Source: an uncultured Ignavibacteria bacterium
Lineage (GTDB): Bacteria > Bacteroidota > Ignavibacteria > Tepidaquicellales > Tepidaquicellaceae
NCBI GenBank assembly: GCA_937974175.1
Contig: CALJIG010000041.1
Location: 3,290-67,289, forward strand
Direction of reading: 5' to 3'
DNA: 64,000 nt
Part shown: one piece after another, positions 1 to 8,504 of the stretch
How positions within the stretch are numbered: position 1 is the stretch's first letter
Layout of the letters: each line of letters opens with the position of its first letter
Notes under the pieces: generated by a model
The model's database searches: none
The model's input: only the letters and a program-made list of their open reading frames with translations
Told to the model about the DNA's origin: nothing
Made by a program: the position numbers and the translations under genes

Positions 1-893
1 CCGGTTAATGGAAATAAAACTTTCCCTGCTAAATTCAGATTATATAATTTAGATGCATCAATTTTTTTAACGCTTCCTTTCATCCTTAGAGAATATTCAT
101 TTGCAGTTCTGAATTTTCTCAGCAAGAATAAAAATACTACTGATATAAGTGTTAAAAACACCGAGAGCACTGCTGTTAGTGAAGTATCTCCGTTTATCTT
201 TGAATTATAAATCTCTGTTGTTAAAAATCTGAGCGAGCCGCCGAATACAAACGGCGCTGAAAACGATGCCATACTTGCCATGAACGTTATAATACCTGCG
301 CTTGCAACAGACGGCAGAAGGAACGGCAGAATAATTTTCCGAAATGTAGTCCACTTACTTGCCCCCAGCGAATTTGATGCATCGATAACGTTATAATCTA
401 ATTTCTCAAATGAAGCGGATGCAAATAAAAAGAATAAGGGATAAAAAGAGAACAGATGTATGATTATAATTGCCGTCCATCCTTCGAATCCTGTCAGAAT
501 ATTTTTTGAAAATATTGCAAACAGTATTCGTGATAAAATTCCGTTGTCGCTCAATAAATATAAAAACGACACTACGCCAACTATAGGCGGAGTTGCAAGC
601 GGAATTAAAAATATTACGGATAAATATTTTTTGAACGGAATTTTATAGAAGTGAAAATAATATGCGAGTAATATTCCTATCGCTGCGCAGCCAAATACTG
701 TTACTACTGAAAGCAAAACTGAATTTAACGCCGAGCCTAGAACTGTCGGGCTTCCTAAAGCTTTATATGAATCAAGATTGAAGCGAAAACTTTCCTTCGC
801 TAATTCAATCAGAGGAAAAAGTATATAACCAATAGCAAAAAACAAAACAATAAAAAGAAGAACGTATTCAAATATTGAAAACTTTTTTTTCAT
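1..893 (-). CDS. ABC transporter permease, C-terminus beyond window edge
   Basis: Inner-membrane permease of a binding-protein-dependent importer. The reading frame opens at an ATG (complement of 891-893) and stays open to the window edge, giving about 297 residues. I translated it by hand. It starts MKKKFSIFEYVLLFIVLFF, has several hydrophobic segments, and carries the EAA cytoplasmic loop near residues 180-205 (DASNSLGASKWTTFRKIILP), the contact site for the ATPase. The sequence continues past the EAA loop with another hydrophobic segment and a linker (RLRMKGS-like), as in the two-unit FbpB/ThiP-type permeases, so the full protein may have a second permease unit outside the window. It lies 9 bp downstream of the ATPase gene in the same orientation, so the two are almost certainly co-transcribed. 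Substrate is inferred only from the neighbours. Confidence 0.88.
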   Translation of the reverse strand, partial: MKKKFSIFEYVLLFIVLFFAIGYILFPLIELAKESFRFNLDSYKALGSPTVLGSALNSVLLSVVTVFGCAAIGILLAYYFHFYKIPFKKYLSVIFLIPLATPPIVGVVSFLYLLSDNGILSRILFAIFSKNILTGFEGWTAIIIIHLFSFYPLFFLFASASFEKLDYNVIDASNSLGASKWTTFRKIILPFLLPSVASAGIITFMASMASFSAPFVFGGSLRFLTTEIYNSKINGDTSLTAVLSVFLTLISVVFLFLLRKFRTANEYSLRMKGSVKKIDASKLYNLNLAGKVLFPLT

Positions 894-902
894 TCTATAC
901 TA

Positions 903-1904
903 TTATCTTTTTATCAGTTTTATCTTTGTCGTGTTAAATTCAAAGTTCACATAATCATCAATATTAAAATGACTTATTTTTTCATTGGAGAATGAGATAC
1001 TTTTTATCTCTTTATTTTTATGCTCAATAATAAATTCAGTATACGACCCGTTATATAAAATCTCTTTTATTTTTAAGGCTGTTTGAGTTTCTGATTTATT
1101 TATTTTTAAATTTTCAGGAAGAATTATCAATGCTTCATCGTTACCTACATCTGTAATTCCTAAAATTTCTTCTGCTTCGCTTCCGCTGAAAATATTGTAA
1201 TGCCCGACAAATTCGGCAACGAATGAATTAACAGGGTTATTATATAACTCTTCGGGACTTCCCACCTGCTGTATCACTCCTTTATTCATCACGGCAATTC
1301 TATCGGAGAGAGCCAATGCTTCTCCCTGGTCATGAGTAACATAAACACTCGTAATACCCGCTTCTCTTTGTAAACGTTTCAACTCCCCTCTTGCTTCAAG
1401 GCGTAATGCATAATCAAGGTTTGAAAGCGGCTCATCAAATAAAATTAAGTTGGGTTCGTTCACGATTACCCTTGCAAGCGATGCTCGCTGCTGCTCACCT
1501 CCGCTTAGTTCGCTTACCGAAGCATTTACTTTATGGGAAAGGTTTACTTTTTTCAAAACATCTGTAACTTTTATATTGATCTCATCTTTGCTTACCTTGT
1601 TTATCTCAAGCCCGTATGCAATATTTTTTGAAACATTCATATTCGGGAAGAGCGCATAGTTCTGAAAAACGATGCCTACTTTCCTCTGCTGCGGAGTTAA
1701 ACTAGTTACATCTTTTCCTTCAAGAATAATTTTACCTGAGTCTGAACTTTCTAATCCCGAAATAATCCTAAGCAAAGTTGTCTTCCCGCAGCCGCTCGGA
1801 CCAAGCAGTGAAAAGAACTCACCTTTTTTTATTTCAAGATTTATATTTTCTAAAACAGTCTGCTCAGAAAATTTCTTTTGAATATTTTTTATTTCAAGAA
1901 ACAC
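903..1904 (-). CDS. ABC transporter ATP-binding protein, FbpC/PotA-like
   Basis: Cytoplasmic ATPase that powers the importer encoded on either side. Visible motifs: Walker A GPSGCGKTT at 35-43, Q-loop Q81, signature LSGGEQQR 133-140, Walker B LILFDEP 153-159 and switch histidine H191. The last 70 or so residues form a small beta-rich extension consistent with the TOBE domain of the MalK/FbpC/PotA group. Its 333 residues are normal for that group. The start is GTG (complement of 1902-1904). I see no strong Shine-Dalgarno, and the upstream 100 bp consist mostly of two 7-bp tandem repeats. Iron(III), phosphonate, thiamine and polyamine importers share this ATPase type, so the substrate is not fixed by sequence. 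Confidence 0.93.
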   Translation of the reverse strand: MFLEIKNIQKKFSEQTVLENINLEIKKGEFFSLLGPSGCGKTTLLRIISGLESSDSGKIILEGKDVTSLTPQQRKVGIVFQNYALFPNMNVSKNIAYGLEINKVSKDEINIKVTDVLKKVNLSHKVNASVSELSGGEQQRASLARVIVNEPNLILFDEPLSNLDYALRLEARGELKRLQREAGITSVYVTHDQGEALALSDRIAVMNKGVIQQVGSPEELYNNPVNSFVAEFVGHYNIFSGSEAEEILGITDVGNDEALIILPENLKINKSETQTALKIKEILYNGSYTEFIIEHKNKEIKSISFSNEKISHFNIDDYVNFEFNTTKIKLIKR

Positions 1905-1908
1905 AGAT

Positions 1909-1943
1909 GAATTATGAATTATGAATTGTGAATTGTGAATTAT
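1909..1943. repeat. 7-bp tandem repeat, gaattRt x5
   Basis: Five contiguous heptamers: gaattat, gaattat, gaattgt, gaattgt, gaattat. It lies between the ATPase and the binding-protein genes and is one of seven period-7 tracts in this window. Confidence 0.9.
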
Positions 1944-1958
1944 GTATAGAAACCACTC

Positions 1959-1993
1959 GAAACTTGAAACTTGAAACTTGAAACTTGAAACTT
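1959..1993. repeat. 7-bp tandem repeat, gaaactt x5
   Basis: Five perfect copies of gaaactt in a row, 15 bp after the gaattRt tract. The same unit length with a different unit sequence suggests that period 7, not the sequence, is what is maintained. Confidence 0.93.
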
Positions 1994-2004
1994 GGAATTG
2001 AAGT

Positions 2005-3021
2005 TTACTTCTTCCCTTTTATTTCCGCGTCCCATTTCTTCATCCAGTCAGCTTCTTTTTCTGAAATCACTTCCCAGTCAAGCTCAAGCTCTTTATAGTC
2101 AGCTTTTTTTATCCATTCGGGTAAAGATTCTTTTGGTATATCTGTTCTGGCAGGGATTCTGTAAAACTTCTCCGCCTGCAGTTTCATTGCTTCAGGTGAT
2201 GTAACAAACTCATAAAACTTCTTTGCTTCCTCTGAATTTTTACTGCCCTTTACCAATGCAATTCCGTCAGTAAGAACAACTGTTCCGCTCTTTGGGAATA
2301 AATATCCGAAAGGATACTGGTATGAATTAGCCTGCAGAATTATATCCGGCATATTCCATAGAGTAACAGGCTCATCATTGCCTGCAAGCTTCAGATACAT
2401 CTGCGTAGGGTCAGAGGAATAATCTTTTGTGTTTCTGTCAAGTCCGCGGAGCCATTCCCATCCTTTATCTTCGCTGCCGTTTGCTTTCACTGACATTGAA
2501 ATCATTGCTGCAAAAATCACACGCAACGTTCCTGATGCCATAGGTGCGCGCAGAACAATTTTATCTTTCCATTCAGGCTGAACTAAATCAGCCCAGTCCT
2601 GCGGAGCAGTTGTATTATTTAAAACTTTATTATTAAATGAAATTACTTCAGGTGTTAAAAACGTGCCGTACCATGTATCATTTTTTCCTTTGTGATTAGC
2701 TGCAATATTTGATGACCATGTCGGAGTGTATTTCTCAAGCAAGCCGAGCTTATCCGCTCTCATGAACAATGTAGCAGGAGCGCCCCACCATATATCTGCC
2801 TGCGGGTTATCTTTCTCAGTTTTTACTCTATCTATAATTTCCTGCGAACCCATATCAAGCCACTGAACATCTATATCGGGATTTTTTGCTTCGAACTGCT
2901 TTTCAAATTCGCTCAGCATTTCTTTTCCGTGAGGCGAGTAAACAACGAGTTTCTTCTTGTTGGATTTGGAACAGGATGAAAATCCAATGCAGATAACAAT
3001 TATAAATAGAATTTTAATCAC
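2005..3021 (-). CDS. ABC transporter substrate-binding lipoprotein
   Basis: Solute-binding protein of the importer, anchored as a lipoprotein. The open frame extends upstream to an ATG at 3066 (353 residues), but I prefer the GTG at 3021. From there the protein starts MIKILFIIVICIGFSSC, a compact lipoprotein signal with the acylated cysteine at residue 17, while the extra 15 upstream codons are made of an intergenic repeat (see 3018-3062). The mature part opens KKKLVVYSPHGKEML, typical of the class that includes FbpA-like iron and phosphonate binders. No adjacent tyrosine pair like that of FbpA is obvious, so iron specificity is not proven. It is the first gene of a binding protein-ATPase-permease set. 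Confidence 0.85.
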   Translation of the reverse strand: MIKILFIIVICIGFSSCSKSNKKKLVVYSPHGKEMLSEFEKQFEAKNPDIDVQWLDMGSQEIIDRVKTEKDNPQADIWWGAPATLFMRADKLGLLEKYTPTWSSNIAANHKGKNDTWYGTFLTPEVISFNNKVLNNTTAPQDWADLVQPEWKDKIVLRAPMASGTLRVIFAAMISMSVKANGSEDKGWEWLRGLDRNTKDYSSDPTQMYLKLAGNDEPVTLWNMPDIILQANSYQYPFGYLFPKSGTVVLTDGIALVKGSKNSEEAKKFYEFVTSPEAMKLQAEKFYRIPARTDIPKESLPEWIKKADYKELELDWEVISEKEADWMKKWDAEIKGKK

Positions 3022-3062
3022 TGATTTATATGATTTGAACTGATTTTTATGATAGTGATTAG
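3018..3062. repeat. AATCA/ATCATA-type interspersed repeat overlapping a signal-peptide region
   Basis: On the minus strand the tract reads as irregular units of 9-10 bp built on ATCATAAAA, ATCAGTTCAA, ATCATATAA and ATCAGTGATT. Its 12-mer gatttttatgat (3042-3053) recurs twice upstream of cyanophycin synthetase (21233-21244 and 21252-21263). Confidence 0.7.
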
Positions 3063-3161
3063 TCATTTGAAATTTTTAAATTAAATTTTAGAAAAGTAGT
3101 GTTGCATCATTTTAATCATAGATAATCAGCGTAATCCTTGTCCAGCTTTAGCGGGAAGTGA

Positions 3162-4079
3162 TTATTTATTTAGATCGTAATCCTTCTTCTTAAAATAATT
3201 TATTGCCAGCTTATCAAAAAGCTTTTGAGTCTGCTCTTTTTTATTGGGATCGTTTAAATCGAACCAGATATATTTTTCATAATCACCGTAGTTCATTAAA
3301 AGCTGCATTGTGCCCTGTGATTTATGCTCGGCAATTACCCAGTTAGCAATTATTTTATAATTCATTCTATCCTGAAAACTGAACGGTGCAGTTCTATCAA
3401 ATGTAAATGTCAGCGGGTCGGGACTGATTTTGGTTACAGGATATTCAGCAAGTCCTGTAAAAGTAAATTTTGTAGTGTCACCTTTAATACTCATTGTTCC
3501 GCCGAGGACAACAGGTCTTGAATCCAACGGCATTTCGTTCACAACCTGCAAAGTTAGAATAGATGTTGAAGCATGATGAGCGTGAGTAGTCGGCACAGGA
3601 ATAAGGCAGAAGATATAATTGTACTTTCCCGCTTCTATTATTTCTTTCAGTCTTCGTTTCACAAAAGGAATATCCCACACTGTGCTATCCATAATTTCGT
3701 GAACATTTGTTGTATATCGATGGTCTTTCTGATCAAGAAAGAAAAAATCTTTTATGCCGACAATTGCGCAGCCTGCTTTTAATTCTTTTTTACGAATCTC
3801 AGGCAGATATTCCCTGCCTATTGCTTCATCAGTCAGTTCAAGTCCGTAAATCGGTTCGCCTAAAGTGGAATACTTATAACCGCCTTCCCCATTTGTTATT
3901 AAGCAAAGGTCAACTTTACCTCCGAGATTATGGGTGATTTTATAAACCGAAGCAGAGAAAAGCGCATCGTCATCGGGGTGAGCAGTTACAATTAATACTT
4001 TTAAAGCTGTATCGCTCTGCGCCTGTACTTGAAACGAAATTAAGATTATAAATAAAAATACTGAAAAGAATTTTTTCAT
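3162..4079 (-). CDS. PIG-L/LmbE-family deacetylase, exported
   Basis: Probable zinc-dependent N-acetylglucosamine-type deacetylase. A signal peptide covers residues 1-20 (QVQA then QS), so it acts outside the cytoplasm. The family motif AHPDD is at 33-37 and the second metal-binding cluster THAHH at 165-169. ITNGEGG at 61-67 also fits the family fold. At 305 residues it has a little more C-terminal sequence than minimal LmbE proteins. It is upstream of the ABC importer on the same strand with a 96-bp gap (to the ATG at 3066) that contains another repeat-like stretch, so co-transcription is possible but unproven. The natural substrate (cell-wall sugar, glycolipid or a small conjugate) cannot be read from sequence. 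Confidence 0.88.
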   Translation of the reverse strand: MKKFFSVFLFIILISFQVQAQSDTALKVLIVTAHPDDDALFSASVYKITHNLGGKVDLCLITNGEGGYKYSTLGEPIYGLELTDEAIGREYLPEIRKKELKAGCAIVGIKDFFFLDQKDHRYTTNVHEIMDSTVWDIPFVKRRLKEIIEAGKYNYIFCLIPVPTTHAHHASTSILTLQVVNEMPLDSRPVVLGGTMSIKGDTTKFTFTGLAEYPVTKISPDPLTFTFDRTAPFSFQDRMNYKIIANWVIAEHKSQGTMQLLMNYGDYEKYIWFDLNDPNKKEQTQKLFDKLAINYFKKKDYDLNK

Positions 4080-4438
4080 TTTTGCAAAGAATAGAAAAAT
4101 TGTTGAACAAAGTTAGAGTAAATAAAATAAAGTTAAAATGAAGAAGAGCTCAATCTAAATTTAAAACGAAAAACTATTCATATATTAGGACAAGAGCAAA
4201 AAATTCCTCCCTTCAGGGAGGTGTCGAGTCCCGCATCAGGTGCAGGATAAACTCCGCGAGACGGTGGGTGTTCGTTCAAACACCCCTCCCCGACTTCGTC
4301 GGGACTCCCCTCAAGGGGAGAATTAGTTATATTAACATATACAAGTTCCCCTTATAAAGAGAGGCCAGGCATAACTCCAATATTTTATTGAATAATATTA
4401 TCCGCTTAAATTTTTTATATTCAATTTTCACTTTACGT
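4080..4438. other. Gene-less interval with a multi-hairpin repeat
   Basis: Divergent spacer between the deacetylase and the acyltransferase. It holds the hairpin-rich element at 4206-4320. The rest is AT-rich, with no ORF or RNA gene that I can support. Confidence 0.7.
4206..4320. repeat. Multi-hairpin dispersed repeat, copy 1
   Basis: Successive hairpins: cctccc-ttca-gggagg (4206-4221), an arm around 4228-4255, gggtg/caccc (4266-4285), cccgac-ttc-gtcggg (4289-4303) and ctcccc-tcaa-ggggag (4305-4320). A second copy starts at 63950. It matches through gtgtcgag and gagacggtgggtgtt but lacks the 4228-4255 arm, having only cgaagc there. Confidence 0.85.
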
Positions 4439-5470
4439 ATGCATAAAAATAATTTTGATTTCCTGCGGCTTATCTTTGCGCTATGCGTTATAATCACTCA
4501 TTCGTATACACTTACCGGAGCGGCAGAAACTGACTGGCTGCACACTCTCACAAACGGACAGGTATTTTTTTCTTATATCGGAGTAAGAGGCTTCTTCATA
4601 ATAAGCGGATATCTCATTTATCAAAGTCTTCTCCGGAGTAAATCAATTTATGTTTTTTACTGGCACAGGATTCTCAGAATTTTCCCGGGACTTATTGTTG
4701 TACTTCTCCTAACTGTAATTCTTGGTGTGTTTGTATACACCGGCGATTTTTACAGCTACATCACAAATAAATCAGTTTGGACTTACTTCCCCAATAACAT
4801 AAAGCTCTTCCGTCTGCAAGGCACTATTCAGGGAATTTTTGAAAATAATCCTTACAAGGATGATATCAACGGCTCGATATGGACACTCGGATACGAATTC
4901 ATCTGTTATGTAATGCTCTCAATGCTATTCTTTATTAAGAGAGGTCATCTTATAATTCTTTCAGCTGTCTGCGCATTTTTTTATATATCAAATATTTTCT
5001 TCTTCGATACATTCTCTAAAATCAGTTTTATTATTTATGCAAAAGACCTGATTGATTTCGGAACATTCTTTTTTGCCGGAGCGCTTTTAGCATGCCTTAA
5101 AATAGAAAAAAATAAATATAGAAATATTTTAATGTATTCTTCTTTCGTTACTCTGCTTATATCTCTTCAATTAGGCTTCTTTATAGAAATTCATTTACTT
5201 GCAATGCCGGTTGCGATTCTTCTTTTTGGAGTCTCTGCAACAAAGTATATCAGCGGTATCTCTAAAAAAATCGGAGATATGTCTTACGGTATCTACATTT
5301 ACGCCTTTGCCATTCAGCAGACTTTAGTTCATTTCTTCCACTTCGAGCAATTTGCTCTTACAATATATGCAAGCCTCATCTCAATTGTGTTCGGATATTT
5401 ATCATGGCATTTAATAGAGAAGCAGGCATTAAAGTACAAGAACTACTTTTTCAAAAAAATTAACCGTTAG
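4439..5470 (+). CDS. Acyltransferase-3 family membrane protein (OafA/YrhL-like)
   Basis: Integral membrane protein predicted to transfer acyl groups (often acetyl) onto surface polysaccharide or lipid sugars. From the ATG at 4439 it starts MHKNNFDFLRLIFALCVIITHS, the classic first helix of this family with conserved R10 and H21. A longer frame opens at a TTG at 4388, but the added residues are not typical. FFIISGYLIYQS follows in the next helix, another family hallmark. About ten hydrophobic helices can be seen over 343 residues, and there is no extra periplasmic SGNH domain. It stands alone on the plus strand, with no sugar-biosynthesis genes beside it, so the acceptor is unknown. Confidence 0.9.
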   Translation: MHKNNFDFLRLIFALCVIITHSYTLTGAAETDWLHTLTNGQVFFSYIGVRGFFIISGYLIYQSLLRSKSIYVFYWHRILRIFPGLIVVLLLTVILGVFVYTGDFYSYITNKSVWTYFPNNIKLFRLQGTIQGIFENNPYKDDINGSIWTLGYEFICYVMLSMLFFIKRGHLIILSAVCAFFYISNIFFFDTFSKISFIIYAKDLIDFGTFFFAGALLACLKIEKNKYRNILMYSSFVTLLISLQLGFFIEIHLLAMPVAILLFGVSATKYISGISKKIGDMSYGIYIYAFAIQQTLVHFFHFEQFALTIYASLISIVFGYLSWHLIEKQALKYKNYFFKKINR

Positions 5471-5481
5471 TTTTATCGGTT
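5462..5481 (+). terminator. Possible weak terminator overlapping the stop codon
   Basis: AACCG and CGGTT can pair across a 10-nt loop, followed by gcattttt. The stem has only 5 bp, so this is tentative. Confidence 0.3.
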
Positions 5482-5540
5482 GCATTTTTCCTTCAGAATT
5501 CCAAAATTAGATGTAACATTTTTAAACATTAAGCGGGAAA

Positions 5541-6584
5541 ATGAAAAAAATTCTTCTACTGTTAACGACAGTTGTAGTTTTTTCAAATATAACTTTTGCT
5601 CAAAGCAAAAAAGTTTTATTTGAAGAGTTTACCAATGCATCGTGCGGTCCGTGCGCAGCCAATAACCCTGCATTAAAAAGCTATCTTGAATCCAAAGGCG
5701 ATACTATAATCGCCGTCAAGTATCACACAAATTTTCCGGGCTTCGACCCGATGTATAATCAGAATCCAACTGATGTTGAAGGAAGACGCGGCGGATATTA
5801 TTCCGATGTGAATGCAGTACCGTGGCTAAAAGGCGACGGCAACTGCTTTCCCGATATCTGGCCGTTCTCACAGGCAAACTTCGATGCGGCATTTAATACA
5901 CGAAAGGCAATCAGTCCGTTAGTTCAGATCACGATAACTAATTCTATAATTCCTGGTGACAGCGTTCGCGCAATTGTAACCGTTAATATTCCGGTCACAC
6001 TGCCTGCGGGAACATATAAGCTTCGCATAATGGCAGCGGAAAAAACCATTGAGTTCCCAACTCCTCCGGGCAGCAACGGAGAAAGAATTTTCGAACATGT
6101 ATTCAGAAAAGGGGCTCCTGATATGGGGGGTATAACTCTGCCCCAGACTGCCGGAAACCATCAATTTGATGTAAGATATAAGAAAGAATCTTATTGGGAT
6201 ATGAGCAAAATTGTGACTTTGGCTTTCGTTCAAAATGATGCTGCTTCAAATAAGGAAGTCCTTAACTGTAATACAGCTTCCCCTATGGTTAGTGTTCAGC
6301 CGAGCAGCTCTGTTATTCCTGATAAATTTTCCTTAAGCCAGAATTATCCAAATCCTTTTAATCCGGAAACAAGCATAAATTTCTCATTGCCGAAAAACTC
6401 AGCAGCAAAACTGACTATTTACAATTCACTCGGTATGCAAGTGGCTGAGCTTGTTAACGAAAAGCTTTCTGCCGGTGAGTATAACTATAAATTCAATGCT
6501 TCGGCACTGGCAAGCGGGATTTACTTTTACACGATTGAAACTCCTGACTTCACATCAACAAAAAAAATGACCTTAGTAAAATAG
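5541..6584 (+). CDS. Secreted CGPC thioredoxin-fold protein with T9SS domain (Omp28-like)
   Basis: Secreted protein with a signal peptide (1-20, TFA then QS) and an N-terminal thioredoxin-like region KVLFEEFTNASCGPC, with the redox-type CGPC motif at 35-38. This arrangement resembles the Omp28-related family. A beta-rich middle domain (about 120-245) follows, and the last 80 residues are a T9SS sorting domain (LSQNYPNPFNPETSINFSLP to KKMTLVK). Expected location is the outer-membrane surface or medium after cleavage of the C-terminal domain. CGPC suggests thiol-disulfide chemistry or a structural disulfide, which I cannot tell apart. It is monocistronic, with a strong hairpin 8 bp after the stop. 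Confidence 0.88.
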   Translation: MKKILLLLTTVVVFSNITFAQSKKVLFEEFTNASCGPCAANNPALKSYLESKGDTIIAVKYHTNFPGFDPMYNQNPTDVEGRRGGYYSDVNAVPWLKGDGNCFPDIWPFSQANFDAAFNTRKAISPLVQITITNSIIPGDSVRAIVTVNIPVTLPAGTYKLRIMAAEKTIEFPTPPGSNGERIFEHVFRKGAPDMGGITLPQTAGNHQFDVRYKKESYWDMSKIVTLAFVQNDAASNKEVLNCNTASPMVSVQPSSSVIPDKFSLSQNYPNPFNPETSINFSLPKNSAAKLTIYNSLGMQVAELVNEKLSAGEYNYKFNASALASGIYFYTIETPDFTSTKKMTLVK

Positions 6585-6592
6585 AATTTTCA

Positions 6593-6624
6593 AATCTTCC
6601 CTATTCCTACTAATAGGGAAGATT
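6593..6624 (+). terminator. Terminator-like hairpin after the CGPC protein gene
   Basis: A 13-bp perfect stem (aatcttccctatt with aatagggaagatt) around a 6-nt loop, starting 8 bp after the stop. The following sequence is pyrimidine-rich (atctttcctttc) rather than a pure T run. Confidence 0.65.
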
Positions 6625-6709
6625 ATCTTTCCTTTCAATTTTAATCATAATATATTACTTCGGTTTATATAAGAAACCAACTATAAACGTGCATTGGGAT
6701 ATTTATGCG

Positions 6710-6848
6710 CATTTTGGGGGCGTCCATCCCCGTTCCGATTAAAAATCGGAACGGACGATAAAATCCAATAATTGAATTTTTCAATTATTGGATTTTAAGC
6801 GTGTCCCGACGTAAGTCGGGACGGATGGACGCACCCACACGCAAAATG
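6710..6848. repeat. Cloverleaf (four-way junction) palindromic element
   Basis: The closing stem pairs gcgtccatcc (6720-6729) with ggatggacgc (6823-6832), extended imperfectly by cattttg (6710-6716) and caaaatg (6842-6848). Inside are three hairpins: 6731-6753 (cgttccgatt/aatcggaacg), 6760-6796 (a 17-bp AT stem) and 6803-6822 (gtcccgac-gtaa-gtcgggac). All stems are read directly from the sequence. Confidence 0.9.
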
Positions 6849-7504
6849 TTACAAAAATATTACTTTTGTACTGTTTGAAACATCCAAGTGTTGTTTTTAC
6901 AGTTCCGAAAAATTCAAAATGTTACTTTTTTGCTACATATCGGAATTCGCATGAGAACTTGTACAAAAATTCTATTTTGAAACCACAAACATTCCGTTTT
7001 TGAATTCCAATTTTCATTTGGGTAAATGAGTTTCAACAACTTTCCTATTCAGCACTCGTATTGAATAGAACCTGTCAAGAGTTTTATTTATTTCGCAGAT
7101 AATTTTAAGATACAATTGGTCTGCAAAATAATGAGTCGAAAAATCTTTGAACAGGGTTTTTACCGGATTTCAGGACTTTTTCTGAAAAATATTTTTGATT
7201 TATATTCGTTATTAACAAGGTGTTGTTGTTTTATTGATTTTTTTAGTTATTTAAGAAATTTTTTCTTTGAAACTAAGCTTTAAAACGAAAAAATAGTCGC
7301 GAAGTGCATATCGTACCTCCTTGCTTATTAAATCTAAAATCAGTACTTTACCACTTCGTATAACAGAATATAGATTTTTTCTTAATATCGTTCTTTACAA
7401 ATACCTCCACATAAAACGGAGAATTAAGACTACAATTTTAAGCCGCTTGGTCGGCGCGCTTCCCTGAGTGTTTGATACAAACAGAAAACATAAAAAGGAG
7501 ACAC

Positions 7505-8434
7505 TTGACCAAACTTAAAATTAACGCGATACTTTTTGCATTTATCGCATTAGTTTTAGTTAATCCAATTAACAGCACAGGCAGCAGTTTATTCGCAAGA
7601 ACTTCAATAGTAGAACCGGACTTTGTACAGGAAGGCGAAGCTTCGTGGTACGGCCCAGGATTTCATGGTAGGAAAACCGCTTCAGGTGAGCGATTTAATA
7701 CTAATGATATGACGGCAGCTCACAAAACTTTACCCTTTGGTACTGTACTGAAAGTAACCAACCTCTCAAACGATAAATTCGTCATCGTTACTATTAACGA
7801 TAGAGGTCCTTTCATAAGAGGCAGAATAATTGATCTATCAAAAGCAGCGAAAGATGCTATTGATATGGGCGGCACCACACAGGTAAGACTTGAAGTCTAT
7901 GAACCTGAAACAGAAGTGGAAGAAACCCCCGAAGATCTAACCCCTCTTAACTTATTTGAGGAAACACTTGCAAGTAAATCAAAAGTATTCATTGAATACT
8001 TTGAAGATGGAACTAACGGAAATCAGACCGGACTCTCGGGTGAGGACTTAAACAACATCTTTAAAAATTTTAAAACAGTCAGAATTAAAGTTCTGACACC
8101 TGACGCTAAAACTGCTAATTCTAAGATTTATCAGGATGTAAAAGACGAAAACCCTCTTACATACCTTGATGTAACTAATAGAATTAAATTCCTTACAGGC
8201 TACACAATAGACCTTGGAATATTCTCAGATAAAAATGAGGCAGAAAAATTGATTGGATTATTAGAGTCTGAAAACTTCACTACATTGTACTTTGAAGAAA
8301 TTCATAATCAGAACTCTGTTAAATTCCGTCTTTTGACCGGTAACTACGAATCATACGAAGGTGCCATCAAAGACTATAACGTTTTAGTTGATTTAAAACA
8401 ATCACCGAAAATAGTTAAAATAGGATTTAACTAA
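7505..8434 (+). CDS. rlpA: RlpA-like double-psi barrel protein with SPOR domain
   Basis: Septal or envelope protein of the RlpA family, which includes peptidoglycan lytic transglycosylases acting on denuded glycan. I choose the TTG at 7505 because aaaaaggag ends 4 bp before it. An upstream TTG at 7472 is also in frame. From 7505 there is a membrane signal (about 8-25), then the RlpA barrel at about 43-132 with [34 protein letters not shown] and GRIIDLS. An acidic linker follows, and a SPOR-like domain at about 235-309 would bind denuded peptidoglycan. There is no lipobox cysteine, unlike E. coli RlpA. It ends at a strong bidirectional terminator. Confidence 0.88.
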   Translation: MTKLKINAILFAFIALVLVNPINSTGSSLFARTSIVEPDFVQEGEASWYGPGFHGRKTASGERFNTNDMTAAHKTLPFGTVLKVTNLSNDKFVIVTINDRGPFIRGRIIDLSKAAKDAIDMGGTTQVRLEVYEPETEVEETPEDLTPLNLFEETLASKSKVFIEYFEDGTNGNQTGLSGEDLNNIFKNFKTVRIKVLTPDAKTANSKIYQDVKDENPLTYLDVTNRIKFLTGYTIDLGIFSDKNEAEKLIGLLESENFTTLYFEEIHNQNSVKFRLLTGNYESYEGAIKDYNVLVDLKQSPKIVKIGFN

Positions 8435-8442
8435 ATAATATT

Positions 8443-8480
8443 AAAAAAGCCATCCTGGCGCGAATCAGGATGGCTTTTTT
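8443..8480. terminator. Bidirectional terminator between rlpA and the propeller array
   Basis: A 15-bp stem, aaaaaagccatcctg with caggatggctttttt, 8-nt loop, A-run on one side and T-run on the other. It serves the convergent genes ending at 8434 and 8505. Confidence 0.93.
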
Positions 8481-8504
8481 GTTTATATAAACTTCTTTAC
8501 TTTT

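Larger units (their letters stand above)
6585..7504. other. Long gene-less interval upstream of rlpA
   Basis: About 920 bp without a supported gene. It contains the terminator at 6593-6624, the four-way-junction repeat at 6710-6848, and TGTTAC repeats with 11-bp period near 6846-6861 and 6918-6934. About 550 bp of AT-rich sequence follow and may form a long leader for the RlpA gene. I see no tRNA or known riboswitch core. Confidence 0.65.

Noticed and set aside
2005..3021. Confident iron(III)-binding protein (FbpA) call
   Set aside because: The importer type fits, but I could not see the paired tyrosine ligands, so the substrate is left open.
6710..6848. tRNA or tmRNA-like RNA gene
   Set aside because: It forms a cloverleaf, but arm lengths, T-loop and anticodon loop do not fit a tRNA.
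7201..7260. TTGATT-N17-AATTTT as a promoter for rlpA
   Set aside because: Only a partial match, in very AT-rich sequence where such hits arise by chance.
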